Virus record (IMG/VR): IMGVR_UViG_3300025326_000183
Span: 1-26,301 of that record
Length of the DNA stretch: 26,301 nt
Strand: one strand, 5' to 3'
Source of the DNA: a virus
Of the stretch, positions 1-6,832 are shown one piece after another. The notes under the pieces were generated by a model. The model made no database searches. It had not been told where the DNA came from and saw nothing but the letters and a program-made list of their open reading frames with translations. Made by a program: the position numbers and the translations under genes. Position 1 is the stretch's first letter, and every line of letters begins with the position of its first letter.

Positions 1-56
1 AGCAGCACACCCAGCCCGAACCCGATCAACCCTACGGCAAAATAAGCAGCTTCCAT
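1..56 (-). CDS. Partial small membrane protein, runs off the window edge
   Basis: An ATG at 56 opens a reading frame that continues through the window edge and begins MEAAYFAVGLIGFGLGVL, which looks like a single hydrophobic membrane segment. It overlaps the end of the preceding 38-residue membrane gene in another frame, as the other small genes here overlap. The upstream GGGA is only a weak ribosome site. Too little is visible to name a family; it could be a chance frame. Confidence 0.3.
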   Translation of the reverse strand, partial: MEAAYFAVGLIGFGLGVL

Positions 57-148
57 AATCCCATGATCGCCAAACCCAAAAATAAAGCTGAAATCAGCAC
101 CCCCAGCACGATAATTGCCGTCAAAGCTCTGTCCCGCAGCCATTTCAT
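32..148 (-). CDS. Small membrane protein (38 aa)
   Basis: The 38-residue frame starts MKWLRDRALT and is followed by a long hydrophobic stretch (about residues 11-36: IIVLGVLISALFLGLAIMG, then LWKLLILP) ending in TAG at 34..32. A strong Shine-Dalgarno, GGAGG, lies 7-8 bases before the ATG, which is the main reason to believe it. The charged N-terminus followed by hydrophobic residues suggests one transmembrane helix with the N-terminus inside. It lies downstream of the integrase in the lysogeny end and belongs to a set of tiny membrane proteins there. Function unknown; a holin-like or host-membrane role is possible but unsupported. Confidence 0.6.
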   Translation of the reverse strand: MKWLRDRALTAIIVLGVLISALFLGLAIMGLWKLLILP

Positions 149-206
149 CGTGCACCCTCCAAAATTTATTGCAAAATGCCCCTGCATCCCGTCAACTCCT
201 ATTCGC

Positions 207-228
207 GCAATAGTATTAGAACTATTGC
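207..228. other. Inverted repeat just downstream of integrase: candidate attP core or weak terminator
   Basis: GCAATAGT (207-214) and ACTATTGC (221-228) form perfect 8-bp arms around a 6-bp centre, ATTAGA, starting three bases beyond the integrase stop. Short inverted arms around a 6-8 bp spacer next to int are typical of tyrosine-recombinase core sites. There is no U-tract, so it is a poor intrinsic terminator. The attP reading is inference. Confidence 0.3.
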
Positions 229-230
229 TA

Positions 231-1271
231 CTAAATCAGCCCCAAAAGCTCCCCAACCTTCCCCCACGTCGTATCCCCTCTACCCTCGATCTCGTGCAGG
301 TAGATCTGCGTTATTTGGACCTGCGAGTGTGCAAGAAATTTTGAAATAGCGTATATGTCCATCCCGCTTTCTTTCCTCAGCATCGCCGCCGTGTGCCTCA
401 AACTGTGGACGTGTATTCGAGTTGGATCCAGACCAGCCAGGCGAGCGCGCCGCTTCAGGATCCGCCCCACTTCTCCCGAGCTGATCGGCGCTATCCCGAA
501 CTTCCAATCCTTCACGTTCGGCAGCCTGCGAGCCCGCTCGCTCAGCGCCGTGAAGATATAATCCTGGTCCTGAATGGATTCCAACCTACCCGCCGCCGCC
601 AGGTATGCCTTGATCGCCTCCCATGCCGTCCTTGGGCATTCGTACAGCTTATTCCGTTTACCCTTGCCGCTCCACCGGTACCATATCCCCCCGTCCCTCT
701 CCTCGAAGTCCCCCCAGCGCAGGTTCCTCACCTCGCTGTTCCTGCGCCCGGTCGCCAGGTAGAACAGGATCAACGCATAATCCCGCTTCCCTCTCACCGA
801 ATCCTGTGGGATCGCCTCCAGCAGCGCCCGGGCTTCCTCTGCGTTCAGATAGTAAGCATTCTCGTACACCGCCGACCGCAAGCGCAGCCCACGTCCCACA
901 GCCGGGTTAGAATCATGCAGCGTCTTCCGCTCCCCGTCCGGCGCCACGATCTCGTACTCCTCCATCGCGTAATAAAAGAATGCTTTTACGGCATTCACCC
1001 GGCAATTGATCGTCTTTGCCGCCAGGCCCTGGGCTTGCATCTGGATCACCCAGTGAGCCATGTCTGTCCTGCTCACCTCCCACGCCGGCTTTGCCACGAA
1101 CTGCGTGAACAGCCCCCACGCTTTCCTGTATGCCTTTTGCGTGTTGGCGCTCTGCCGGCTGGAGATCCACAGCTCGAACGCATCCTCCCACAGCTCCAGG
1201 CGAGTTTCGACTGCCATTGAGAAGCGAGCTTCGACTGCCATTGAGAAGCGCTCTTCGTCGATTTCACTCAT
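231..1271 (-). CDS. int: Tyrosine recombinase / phage integrase
   Basis: Site-specific recombinase expected to insert and excise the prophage through a 3'-phosphotyrosine intermediate. Numbering from the TTG-initiated frame one codon upstream, the SAM-like core-binding domain covers about residues 30-110 (SANTQKAYRKAW, AAKTINCRVNAVKAFF) and the catalytic domain about 140-345. Catalytic residues visible are R178 (TGRRNSE), a lysine in GKGKRNK (204-209), H290 and R293 (HSLRHTAA), H316 (LAHS) and nucleophile Y325 (QIYLHE). I chose the ATG at 1271 (MSEIDEER) because GGGAG lies about 10 bases upstream. Length (346 aa) is normal and the active site is complete, so it may be functional. It is probably transcribed from the promoter at 2050-2077. 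Residues about 10-25 hold a tandem duplication, RFSMAVEA then RFSMAVET. Confidence 0.95.
   Translation of the reverse strand: MSEIDEERFSMAVEARFSMAVETRLELWEDAFELWISSRQSANTQKAYRKAWGLFTQFVAKPAWEVSRTDMAHWVIQMQAQGLAAKTINCRVNAVKAFFYYAMEEYEIVAPDGERKTLHDSNPAVGRGLRLRSAVYENAYYLNAEEARALLEAIPQDSVRGKRDYALILFYLATGRRNSEVRNLRWGDFEERDGGIWYRWSGKGKRNKLYECPRTAWEAIKAYLAAAGRLESIQDQDYIFTALSERARRLPNVKDWKFGIAPISSGEVGRILKRRARLAGLDPTRIHVHSLRHTAAMLRKESGMDIYAISKFLAHSQVQITQIYLHEIEGRGDTTWGKVGELLGLI
1201..1248. repeat. 24-bp tandem duplication inside integrase N-terminus
   Basis: Two adjacent 24-bp units (1201-1224, 1225-1248) differ at only a base or so and encode the duplicated octapeptide RFSMAVEA/T before the core-binding domain. 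The frame is kept. It looks like a recent slippage duplication in a non-conserved leader. Confidence 0.85.
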
Positions 1272-1309
1272 CAAAAAAAGACTCCCAGGGGATCCGTGCT
1301 ATCCTGTAA

Positions 1310-1393
1310 TTAGTGGGCGTTCTTCCACAGACCATCCAGGAAAAGCGCCGCCATCGCAATCAGGAAAATAACGATGCCCGTCGTAATATCCAT
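1310..1393 (-). CDS. Tiny membrane protein (27 aa)
   Basis: The ATG at 1393 begins MDITTGIVIFLIAMAALFLD and the frame ends GLWKNAH with TAA at 1312..1310. One hydrophobic helix spans about residues 6-19. GGAGG lies 9 bases upstream of the ATG. It sits directly between the 76-residue gene and the integrase on the same strand, with little spare sequence. Small size makes chance possible, but the ribosome site and membrane-helix composition support a real gene. Function unknown. Confidence 0.5.
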   Translation of the reverse strand: MDITTGIVIFLIAMAALFLDGLWKNAH

Positions 1394-1394
1394 C

Positions 1395-1625
1395 TCACAA
1401 TCCCTCCATACTTGGCGCTTGATACTTGACACTTGGTACTACTTCCCATCCCCCCGTCCTGGCCAGGCGATAGAACAGGCGCTTCCCATAGCACGTCGCC
1501 TCCCGCTCGCTCTCCAGGTGGCGCTTCGTCAGCCTGTACCCATCCTCCACCCCGATGATCGCCCGGAACGACCGCGTCCCGTCCCAGTGGTGGCTGTAAC
1601 ACGTCCCGATCAGCTTGATCGTCAT
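1395..1625 (-). CDS. Small hypothetical phage protein (76 aa)
   Basis: Begins MTIKLIGTCYSHHWDGTRSF. The ATG at 1625 overlaps the stop of the upstream gene (ATGA), and a near-perfect ribosome site, GGAGGTGATC, lies just upstream. Residues 1-60 look like a compact alpha/beta domain with several Arg, Tyr and Cys residues. The last 14 or so residues (from VPSVKYQ) are encoded by a dispersed-repeat sequence at about 1411-1441, so the native protein probably ended near residue 60 and was extended by repeat insertion. No family recognised; its place between a membrane protein and integrase suggests an accessory lysogeny gene. Confidence 0.6.
   Translation of the reverse strand: MTIKLIGTCYSHHWDGTRSFRAIIGVEDGYRLTKRHLESEREATCYGKRLFYRLARTGGWEVVPSVKYQAPSMEGL
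1411..1441. repeat. Dispersed repeat, 'cttg.(a/g)cacttgg' family
   Basis: The stretch reads as iterated ACTTGG / ACTTGACACTTGG words. A similar element occurs at about 15880-15909 with ATGACACTTGGCACGTGACAC. It encodes the C-terminal extension of the 76-residue gene. Recognised by eye only. Confidence 0.5.
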
Positions 1626-1765
1626 TTGATCACCTCCCTGTACTCATCGCTCTCCGGATCCTGCATCGCCGCCGCCCTGCACAGCGCCGCAGCTCCCACC
1701 ATCGCCAGCGTTGTCAGCAAGATCCCGATAATTCCACCGATGCACACATACCCGATGATGCTCAT
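1622..1765 (-). CDS. Small membrane protein (47 aa)
   Basis: The frame starts MSIIGYVCIGGIIGILLTTL and continues AMVGAAALCRAAAMQDPESD. One long hydrophobic helix covers about residues 3-28, followed by a charged acidic tail (DPESDEYREVIK). GAGG lies six bases upstream of the ATG at 1765. The TGA at 1624..1622 overlaps the ATG of the next gene (ATGA), and its last codons overlap that gene's ribosome site, so the two are probably translationally coupled. The topology, a single helix with a cytoplasmic acidic tail, is common in small phage membrane proteins. Function unknown. Confidence 0.55.
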   Translation of the reverse strand: MSIIGYVCIGGIIGILLTTLAMVGAAALCRAAAMQDPESDEYREVIK

Positions 1766-1804
1766 CTCGCCCTCACGCAACAGAGACAAAAAAAGCCCCC
1801 CACG

Positions 1805-2023
1805 TTATTCAGTGGTAGAGCTTTCTCGTGCTTCTTCCAGGACTTGCTGGCCGCTCTCCGTGATCCGCACCCGCTGCCTGGCGATATATGCTTCCCAGGC
1901 CTGGTTGATCAGGTGTCGCACCGTCGCAGCCGCGGATCGATCTTCTATCACAGCCAAGGTGTTCAACCGCTTATCGGTCTCCGGATCGATCCGCATATTC
2001 CATAATCGTGTTCTATCGCTCAT
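1805..2023 (-). CDS. Ribbon-helix-helix (CopG/Arc-like) DNA-binding protein
   Basis: A 72-residue protein with the order expected for a ribbon-helix-helix repressor: a short strand near residues 6-12 (RLWNMRI), helix A (PETDKRLNTLAVIED), a turn (RSAAAT) and helix B (VRHLINQAWEAYIARQ). Such proteins dimerise and insert a two-stranded sheet into the major groove. AGGAGG lies four bases before the ATG. It is the first gene after the near-consensus promoter at 2050-2077, with a leader of about 20 bases, so it may autoregulate the integrase operon. An antitoxin role is also possible, but no toxin partner is obvious. Family assignment rests on pattern rather than strong identity. Confidence 0.7.
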   Translation of the reverse strand: MSDRTRLWNMRIDPETDKRLNTLAVIEDRSAAATVRHLINQAWEAYIARQRVRITESGQQVLEEARESSTTE

Positions 2024-2049
2024 CCGACCTCCTTATTCAATTCTTATAA

Positions 2050-2077
2050 ATTATAATAGCTTATTATTATTTGTCAA
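2050..2077 (-). promoter_or_regulatory. Near-consensus sigma70-type promoter for the lysogeny/integrase operon
   Basis: On the minus strand TTGACA (2077-2072) is separated by 16 bases from TATAAT (2055-2050), both perfect consensus hexamers inside an AT-rich island in a GC-rich window. Transcription would start near 2043, about 20 bases before the ATG at 2023. It faces away from the plus-strand regulator that begins at 2112, giving the divergent layout usual for phage control regions. Confidence 0.8.
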
Positions 2078-2111
2078 GAGTTATTATATATATTGCAAAG
2101 ATGTGAGTACA

Positions 2112-2474
2112 ATGTACCCAATGACTGCCTTCTCGGATTGGCTTCAATTGAAATTTGAAGAATGGGAGAAATCGAAAGGTCGCCGCCGGCAGTCTTACAC
2201 CGCCTTCGCACGCCACCTTGGAGTAACTCAGCCATCATTAGCTCACTGGATGATGGGCGATAACCTTCCTGACGCCGAAAGCGTAGTGATTCATTTCTTC
2301 TTCTTTTTCTTCTTCTTCTTCGGCTTTGCCTTCGCCGGCGCCGCCACCTTCACGTACTCCTGGTACGCCGCCAGCTGCGCGCTCTCCGAGAAGTCCAGCG
2401 CCTGCCAGCTCAATCCGCTGTTCACCCCCACGCTCACTTCCTCCACGATCAGGTCCCTCACATCGGCCAGGTAG
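2112..2474 (+). pseudogene. Truncated XRE/Cro-CI-type regulator reading into antisense of the tail gene
   Basis: The only convincing plus-strand gene. It starts MYPMTAFSDWLQLKFEEWEK and contains a helix-turn-helix (SYTAFARHLGVTQPSLAHWM) followed by GDNLPDAESV, the usual turn before helix 5 of the XRE fold. At about base 2288 homology stops abruptly. The frame continues as antisense of the neighbouring tail gene (a run of phenylalanines opposite its lysine codons) up to 2474. Helix 5 and any dimerisation domain are therefore missing or replaced. The ribosome site is weak, and M at 2121 is an alternative start. The converging tail gene ends at 2291, so 2285-2292 looks like a rearrangement junction. 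A short HTH-only protein that still binds DNA cannot be excluded. Confidence 0.6.
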
Positions 2475-3511
2475 CTGCCTTGCTCCTGGTAGCTCATCGT
2501 GTAGTCCATGTCCCGGAATACCCCCGGCTGCACGAACCACGGGTTGAGCGCTTCCGCCGCTTCCAGCCGGCTGCTCAGCATGCCCTTCACGATGTAGTAG
2601 TTCGGTTCGGTTGGGATCTGCTCGTAATAAAAATATCTGTCTCCCCTGACATATGCCCGGTATAAGGCCCCCCCGGCGTCGCCCATCTTCACCAGCCGTT
2701 TCAGCATCAGGTCCCAACAGCGCTCGTAGCCCTCGACCGTGCGTGTGATCGTGGTCGTGTTGTTCCAGATATTTCCCGGCGTCAGGAATGTGGCGCAGTC
2801 GTTCGTCAGGATGTCCACCATCCAGTCGTGGATCGTGTCCGTGGCGTCGTCGTCGGTGGTGGTGTGCCGCCAGTTGGCGGTGAAGATGTACCCGCATACC
2901 GTCACGTCCAGGCTGGCGATCCCCTCTCCCCCCGATGCCTGCGGCCGGGACCACGGCCAGGCGTGCTCCGCCAGGTAAGTCGCCGATCCAGCCGCCGCCA
3001 GCGCGCTGCCCGTCTTGGCCGCGTCTTCGATCGCTTCCCGCCGCCCGTAGCGGTCGATGCTCGCCTGCACCAGGCTGGCAGATGTGATGTGGTCTGTGCC
3101 GTCGTTCCACTTGGTCCGCACGTGGTTGTACATCTGGTCCAGCGAGCGCGTGCGGCTGGCGTTGTGGGTGTTCAGCGTCATCTCGTAGAGCATCCCCCGC
3201 CAGCTCACTACTCCCTGTACGCTCTCCTCCAGGTGATATCCCAGCCAGTTATAGAAATAATCCGTCAGCGTCGCCTCGTCGGCGTAGATGCGGAATGTCC
3301 CCTGCCAGTCCCCCCCCTGCAGCCTGACCTTGCGCTGCCAGGCCTGCGCTTCCTTCGTCAAATCCTTGACGAAGTTCTTCCCCAGCAGCACCGGCGTGAA
3401 CAGCAGCAGGCTGGGCTGGTACTCCGGCCCGGGGATCGCTATCTCCCGCCCCCAGTCCCACTGTACCCTGCCCCTGTCAACCGCTGGTATGCCTACCGGT
3501 GTCGTGAACAT
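2291..3511 (-). CDS. Distal tail / baseplate-type structural protein (406 aa)
   Basis: The second gene after the tape measure, where siphophages usually encode tail-tip or hub proteins. I do not recognise a named domain. It is a soluble, aromatic-rich mixed alpha/beta protein without membrane segments: an N-terminal beta-rich part (GRVQWDWGREIAIPGPEYQP), a central region with many Thr/Asp (WRHTTTDDDATDTIHDWM) and a C-terminal helical part. It ends with an extraordinary basic tail, AKAKPKKKKKKKKK. Its ATG overlaps the stop of the upstream gene (TGATG at 3513-3509), indicating translational coupling. The poly-lysine end abuts the apparent junction with the truncated regulator, so the original C-terminus may have been altered. 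Structural role is from position only. Confidence 0.65.
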   Translation of the reverse strand: MFTTPVGIPAVDRGRVQWDWGREIAIPGPEYQPSLLLFTPVLLGKNFVKDLTKEAQAWQRKVRLQGGDWQGTFRIYADEATLTDYFYNWLGYHLEESVQGVVSWRGMLYEMTLNTHNASRTRSLDQMYNHVRTKWNDGTDHITSASLVQASIDRYGRREAIEDAAKTGSALAAAGSATYLAEHAWPWSRPQASGGEGIASLDVTVCGYIFTANWRHTTTDDDATDTIHDWMVDILTNDCATFLTPGNIWNNTTTITRTVEGYERCWDLMLKRLVKMGDAGGALYRAYVRGDRYFYYEQIPTEPNYYIVKGMLSSRLEAAEALNPWFVQPGVFRDMDYTMSYQEQGSYLADVRDLIVEEVSVGVNSGLSWQALDFSESAQLAAYQEYVKVAAPAKAKPKKKKKKKKK

Positions 3512-4869
3512 CAGGTAATATATCCTAGAACTCGATTAACAATATCTAGCCCAATATCAATATCATCCCCTAAGTCGTGCGCCGTCTCCCTTTCCCCTGC
3601 CACGACGATAAACCCACCGTCATGCGGCCATTCCCAATTAATGGCCGTTATCTCTAATCCGCCAGACCAATCGCCGTGCATTGCATTAATCCGCCCATCT
3701 TCATAAACATATACTGTCTCTGTATCACTGGCCCCCAGGTTGCATTTATATAGTTTCAATAAATGATCTGCCGGGATTAAGATTATTTCATCCAGCTTAA
3801 AGCTGGTCGTCGTACCGCTGATCTGTTGCAAATATAAGGACATGCAGACATTCGCCAATAAGCTGCTATCTATATTGAACCTTCCGAAATGTGGGATGGT
3901 TATCTTTCCCAGTTCGACCAACCGCCAGCCTGTATTGCTAACGTACACGATCTCGTTCAGCTTTTCGTAATTTTGTGTGGCTGACGAAGATCCCTGTCCC
4001 GTCCGGAGCTGCACACCCACCGTGCCCGCATCAACTTTCATTCTTCCTAATACGAACCAGTTCCCCAAATAGGAATAACAGCGTTCGGCAGTCGGCTCGT
4101 GGTTGGCCAGTTTGCTCCACCACACTTTCGTCAGACTGGATGGTACACTTGTTACCTGTAGGCAGTTGGAGCTCGTCCCAGCCGGGCTGGCAGTCGCATC
4201 GTTCACAAAGCTCCCGGCTACTGCTGTTCCCACCTCAGCCTCCCAGCTTGCATCGAAATAGGAATTTACCCATGAATATGTGTTGCTTCCCAAATAACGC
4301 TGGATCCCGAGCCACAGCCGGTATAGTGCAGTCGCCGGTCCACTGAAAAAATTTGAGATTGCTATTCTGCTATTCAGCGATCCATATAACACGCCTCCTG
4401 GATTCACGGCGATTTTTCCACCAGTACAGTTCACATTGGAGCTATTAATGTAAAAACTATGATTCCTTTCGTTCCAGCTTTCATCTCGCAAAAAACCGAT
4501 CTGATATATCATGTGCCCCCGTCCCAGTAGCGGCGTCATGGCTGATCCATTCACTGGCGCCGCATCGAATTGATATATCACCGCTTGTTTTATGTTTTCG
4601 CCATTGCTATAGACTCTAAACATAGCTCCATTGTTCAGGTTTGGATCGGCGAAATAATTGATAACACGCTGCTGAATACTCAACAGCGTTTCGACGTTCG
4701 TGCGTAGCGTGGCATCCGTCCCGGTCAGCCCGATCTGGAACGTCTCCATTACCGTCCCGTCTCCTACCACCGTCGTGCGCCACGTGTCCAGCAGCAAAAA
4801 GATCGTGCTCTGCCGTAGATCCAACAGTGTACTTTCACCCATAGTAATAAATGCCATTCCATCCGCCAT
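3511..4869 (-). CDS. Tail protein with central beta-sandwich-like region (452 aa)
   Basis: The first gene after the tape measure, the position of distal tail proteins. Residues about 1-140 carry a tail-type N-terminal region (GMAFITMGESTLLDLRQST, TWRTTVVGDGTVMETFQIGL). Residues about 200-370 look like a beta-sandwich of carbohydrate-binding-module type (FDASWEAEVGTAVAGSFVND, FVLGRMKVDAGTVGVQLRTG, SFKLDEIILIPAD). A C-terminal part resumes the tail-like domain (INAMHGDWSGGLEITAINWE). This suggests a distal tail scaffold with an inserted glycan-binding module, as in many evolved distal tail proteins. GAGG precedes the ATG. Its base composition is less GC-rich than its neighbours. The domain call is fold-pattern inference; no catalytic motif is seen. 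Confidence 0.6.
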   Translation of the reverse strand: MADGMAFITMGESTLLDLRQSTIFLLLDTWRTTVVGDGTVMETFQIGLTGTDATLRTNVETLLSIQQRVINYFADPNLNNGAMFRVYSNGENIKQAVIYQFDAAPVNGSAMTPLLGRGHMIYQIGFLRDESWNERNHSFYINSSNVNCTGGKIAVNPGGVLYGSLNSRIAISNFFSGPATALYRLWLGIQRYLGSNTYSWVNSYFDASWEAEVGTAVAGSFVNDATASPAGTSSNCLQVTSVPSSLTKVWWSKLANHEPTAERCYSYLGNWFVLGRMKVDAGTVGVQLRTGQGSSSATQNYEKLNEIVYVSNTGWRLVELGKITIPHFGRFNIDSSLLANVCMSLYLQQISGTTTSFKLDEIILIPADHLLKLYKCNLGASDTETVYVYEDGRINAMHGDWSGGLEITAINWEWPHDGGFIVVAGERETAHDLGDDIDIGLDIVNRVLGYIT

Positions 4870-4880
4870 GTTTCCTCTCT

Positions 4881-4921
4881 CTCAGTTCCTCAGCCCTTTT
4901 CATCTTCTCAGTGATTCAGGT
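4881..4921. repeat. Dispersed 'ctcagt' repeat between tape measure and tail gene
   Basis: CTCAGTTCCTCAGCCCTTTT then CATCTTCTCAGTGATTCAG fills the whole gap. Near-identical words recur at 20556-20591 and, more diverged, at 19293-19330, showing one dispersed family in three gene gaps. Confidence 0.65.
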
Positions 4922-4923
4922 CG

Positions 4924-6753
4924 TCACCCCATGCTTGCATTTAATCTGCTCAGCCTGCTATTCATCAGCATCGCCAGGCTCAGCGCCGCCGCCTGCTGGT
5001 TGTAGTTGTTGATCTCGATATACGTATCCCCACCGCCGCCCGGTTCGCTCTTGCCCGGCGGTGTGACCGTCACGTGCTCGCCCGAGGAGGTCCATACCGG
5101 GAAGGTGTCGTTCGGAAAGCCGGGCGGGATGTACGTATCCAGGCCGTGCTGCCCGCCGTAGCCCTGGCCGGTCTGGTTTTTGTATGTTTTAGTCGTTTGC
5201 ATCAATACTTTAATCGTGATCGTCTTGCTTTTCAGCTTTTCAATTTCCGACCTGAGATCGTAGGCTTTTTGAATGGCAGTTTGAGTGTTAGAAGCTAAAT
5301 CTTTCATCCCGCTTTTCAATGTATCAATTGCCGGAAAGGCTGTTGTTGTTATCCCTCTGGCTAATTCATCGCCCTTCTTTTTATATTCTGCCTCCGAGAT
5401 AGCGCCGGCCTCGAACGACAAGGTCAATATATCAATTTGCCGTTGCATTTCGAGTTCTTTGGCGGTCGTCTCGCCTGACTTTATTCTCAGCTCATCAAGC
5501 AGCCTATTTTTTTCGAAAAGCGGAACATTTGACTTTGCCAGGGCAGCGGCTAACTCTCCATATATCCCAGGCGCCTTTTCGTTCAGCGAATTGACCGATG
5601 CCTGCAGCTCTTTGGATTTCCGTAACTCCGTATTGACCATGCTCTGGGCTGCTGCCAGGTTCTCTTCAGCCTCCCTCATCCCGTCTGTAAGAGAGATCGA
5701 CGTTGGGTGTAATCCCGCCCGGATCTGCTCAACTTCCAGGGTGCCCGACAACGAATAATTGTATTCGTCTACCTTTCCCTTCAGCCATTCGATGGCATTC
5801 GCATCCTCGTAGCTGCTGAAGGCGATCTTGTCTACCTGCTCCGCCAGCTCGGCGTGCGTGATGATCCCTTGCTGCTCCGCTTCTCTTAGTAGCGTCTGCG
5901 CCTCCATCGATGTCGTCAGCGCATCCGCCATCCCCGCCAGCCCGACGTTCGAATCCCTTACTGCCGGCAGCAGCCCCTTCCCGATCACTTCCTTCAGGTT
6001 GCCCAGCGAGTTCTTTAACGAATCGCTGCCCGCCCCCGCTTCGTGCATCGCTGCCGCCGTCCCCCCGAACTCGGTCTGCAGCTCGCCCAGGATGATCTTC
6101 TGCGCTTCGTATTCCTTCCCCGATTCCACCAGGCTTTTGATCAGGTCCTGCTGCTGGTCGGTGAGCTGCACGCCCACCCTTCGCAGCGCTCCCGCCCCTT
6201 CGATCGGGTCGTTCAGCGCCTTACCGACCTGTACGATACTGCTTTGTAAATCTTGCCCCATCGCCGCGCTCATATCCAGCGCCGCTTGCATCGCCTGCGG
6301 GAATATGTCCTCGCCCACCTTCGTGAACGTCAGCATCACCGCGCTCTGCTTCACGATCAGGTCGTCTTCTATCCCCGTCAGCCCGGATAGCTCGTCCGCC
6401 AGGTCGTTCACATCCCCCGCCGTCACCCCCGCCGCCCCACCCGTGCTCCTGATCACCGCCTCGAGCTGCGCCTGCGCCTTGGCTGCCGCTTCCGCTTCCG
6501 CCACGCTGCTCTTCATGAAACTGACCAGTGCGTATCCCGCGCTCACCAGAGCTCCGCCCGCCAGGAAACCCTTCACCGCCGTGCTGATCCCGCTGAACGC
6601 CCCCTTGATGCCCTTGGCGCCCTCGTCGATCGCTCCGGCGTCCTTCTTGAAATCCTTCGCCACCTTCGAAGCCCCGCTCATGTCCTTGATGAAATCGGAC
6701 GTGTCCGCCGCCAGCTTCGCGATCATGTTCCCAATTACAAACTCACCGGCCAT
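4924..6753 (-). CDS. Tail length tape-measure protein
   Basis: Sets tail length and is ejected ahead of DNA during infection. The 609-residue protein shows the expected profile: Ala/Ser/Lys-rich helical N-terminus (IAKLAADTSDFIKDMSGASK), a hydrophobic helix at about 63-80 (FLAGGALVSAGYALVSFM), the conserved core of lambda-gpH-like tape measures (about 85-270: AQLEAVIRSTGG, FPQAMQAALDMSAAMGQDLQ, QVGKALNDPIEGAGALRRVG), long coiled-coil stretches (about 360-520), and a Gly-rich C-terminus (QGYGGQHGLDTYIPPGFPND) ending in INNYNQQAAALSLAML. It follows the chaperones and gp10-like gene, as expected for the end of a tail-assembly block. At about 1.5 angstroms per residue it predicts a short tail near 90 nm. 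GAGG precedes the ATG by six bases. Confidence 0.92.
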   Translation of the reverse strand: MAGEFVIGNMIAKLAADTSDFIKDMSGASKVAKDFKKDAGAIDEGAKGIKGAFSGISTAVKGFLAGGALVSAGYALVSFMKSSVAEAEAAAKAQAQLEAVIRSTGGAAGVTAGDVNDLADELSGLTGIEDDLIVKQSAVMLTFTKVGEDIFPQAMQAALDMSAAMGQDLQSSIVQVGKALNDPIEGAGALRRVGVQLTDQQQDLIKSLVESGKEYEAQKIILGELQTEFGGTAAAMHEAGAGSDSLKNSLGNLKEVIGKGLLPAVRDSNVGLAGMADALTTSMEAQTLLREAEQQGIITHAELAEQVDKIAFSSYEDANAIEWLKGKVDEYNYSLSGTLEVEQIRAGLHPTSISLTDGMREAEENLAAAQSMVNTELRKSKELQASVNSLNEKAPGIYGELAAALAKSNVPLFEKNRLLDELRIKSGETTAKELEMQRQIDILTLSFEAGAISEAEYKKKGDELARGITTTAFPAIDTLKSGMKDLASNTQTAIQKAYDLRSEIEKLKSKTITIKVLMQTTKTYKNQTGQGYGGQHGLDTYIPPGFPNDTFPVWTSSGEHVTVTPPGKSEPGGGGDTYIEINNYNQQAAALSLAMLMNSRLSRLNASMG

Positions 6754-6767
6754 AACAAACCTCGCTC

Positions 6768-6832
6768 TCAGCTATTAGCTTTAAGCTGTCAGCTTTAAAA
6801 ATCTGTGTAAATCTGCGAAATCTGCGGATCAC
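6768..6832. repeat. Two dispersed repeats filling the gap before the tape measure
   Basis: The gap contains iterated CAGCTATTAGCTTTAAGCTG words, then the periodic AATCTGTGTAAATCTGCG plus AAATCTGCGGAT. The first family also occurs at 8109-8166 and 16241-16300. The second runs up to the stop of the gp10-like gene. Confidence 0.6.

Noticed and set aside
63-344. 93-residue plus-strand frame at the window start
   Set aside because: Overlaps the integrase end and the well-supported minus-strand 38-residue membrane gene; composition is that of a shadow frame.
393-1220. Long plus-strand open frame opposite integrase
   Set aside because: Proline/arginine-rich antisense shadow typical of GC-rich coding DNA; the opposite strand has a complete tyrosine recombinase.
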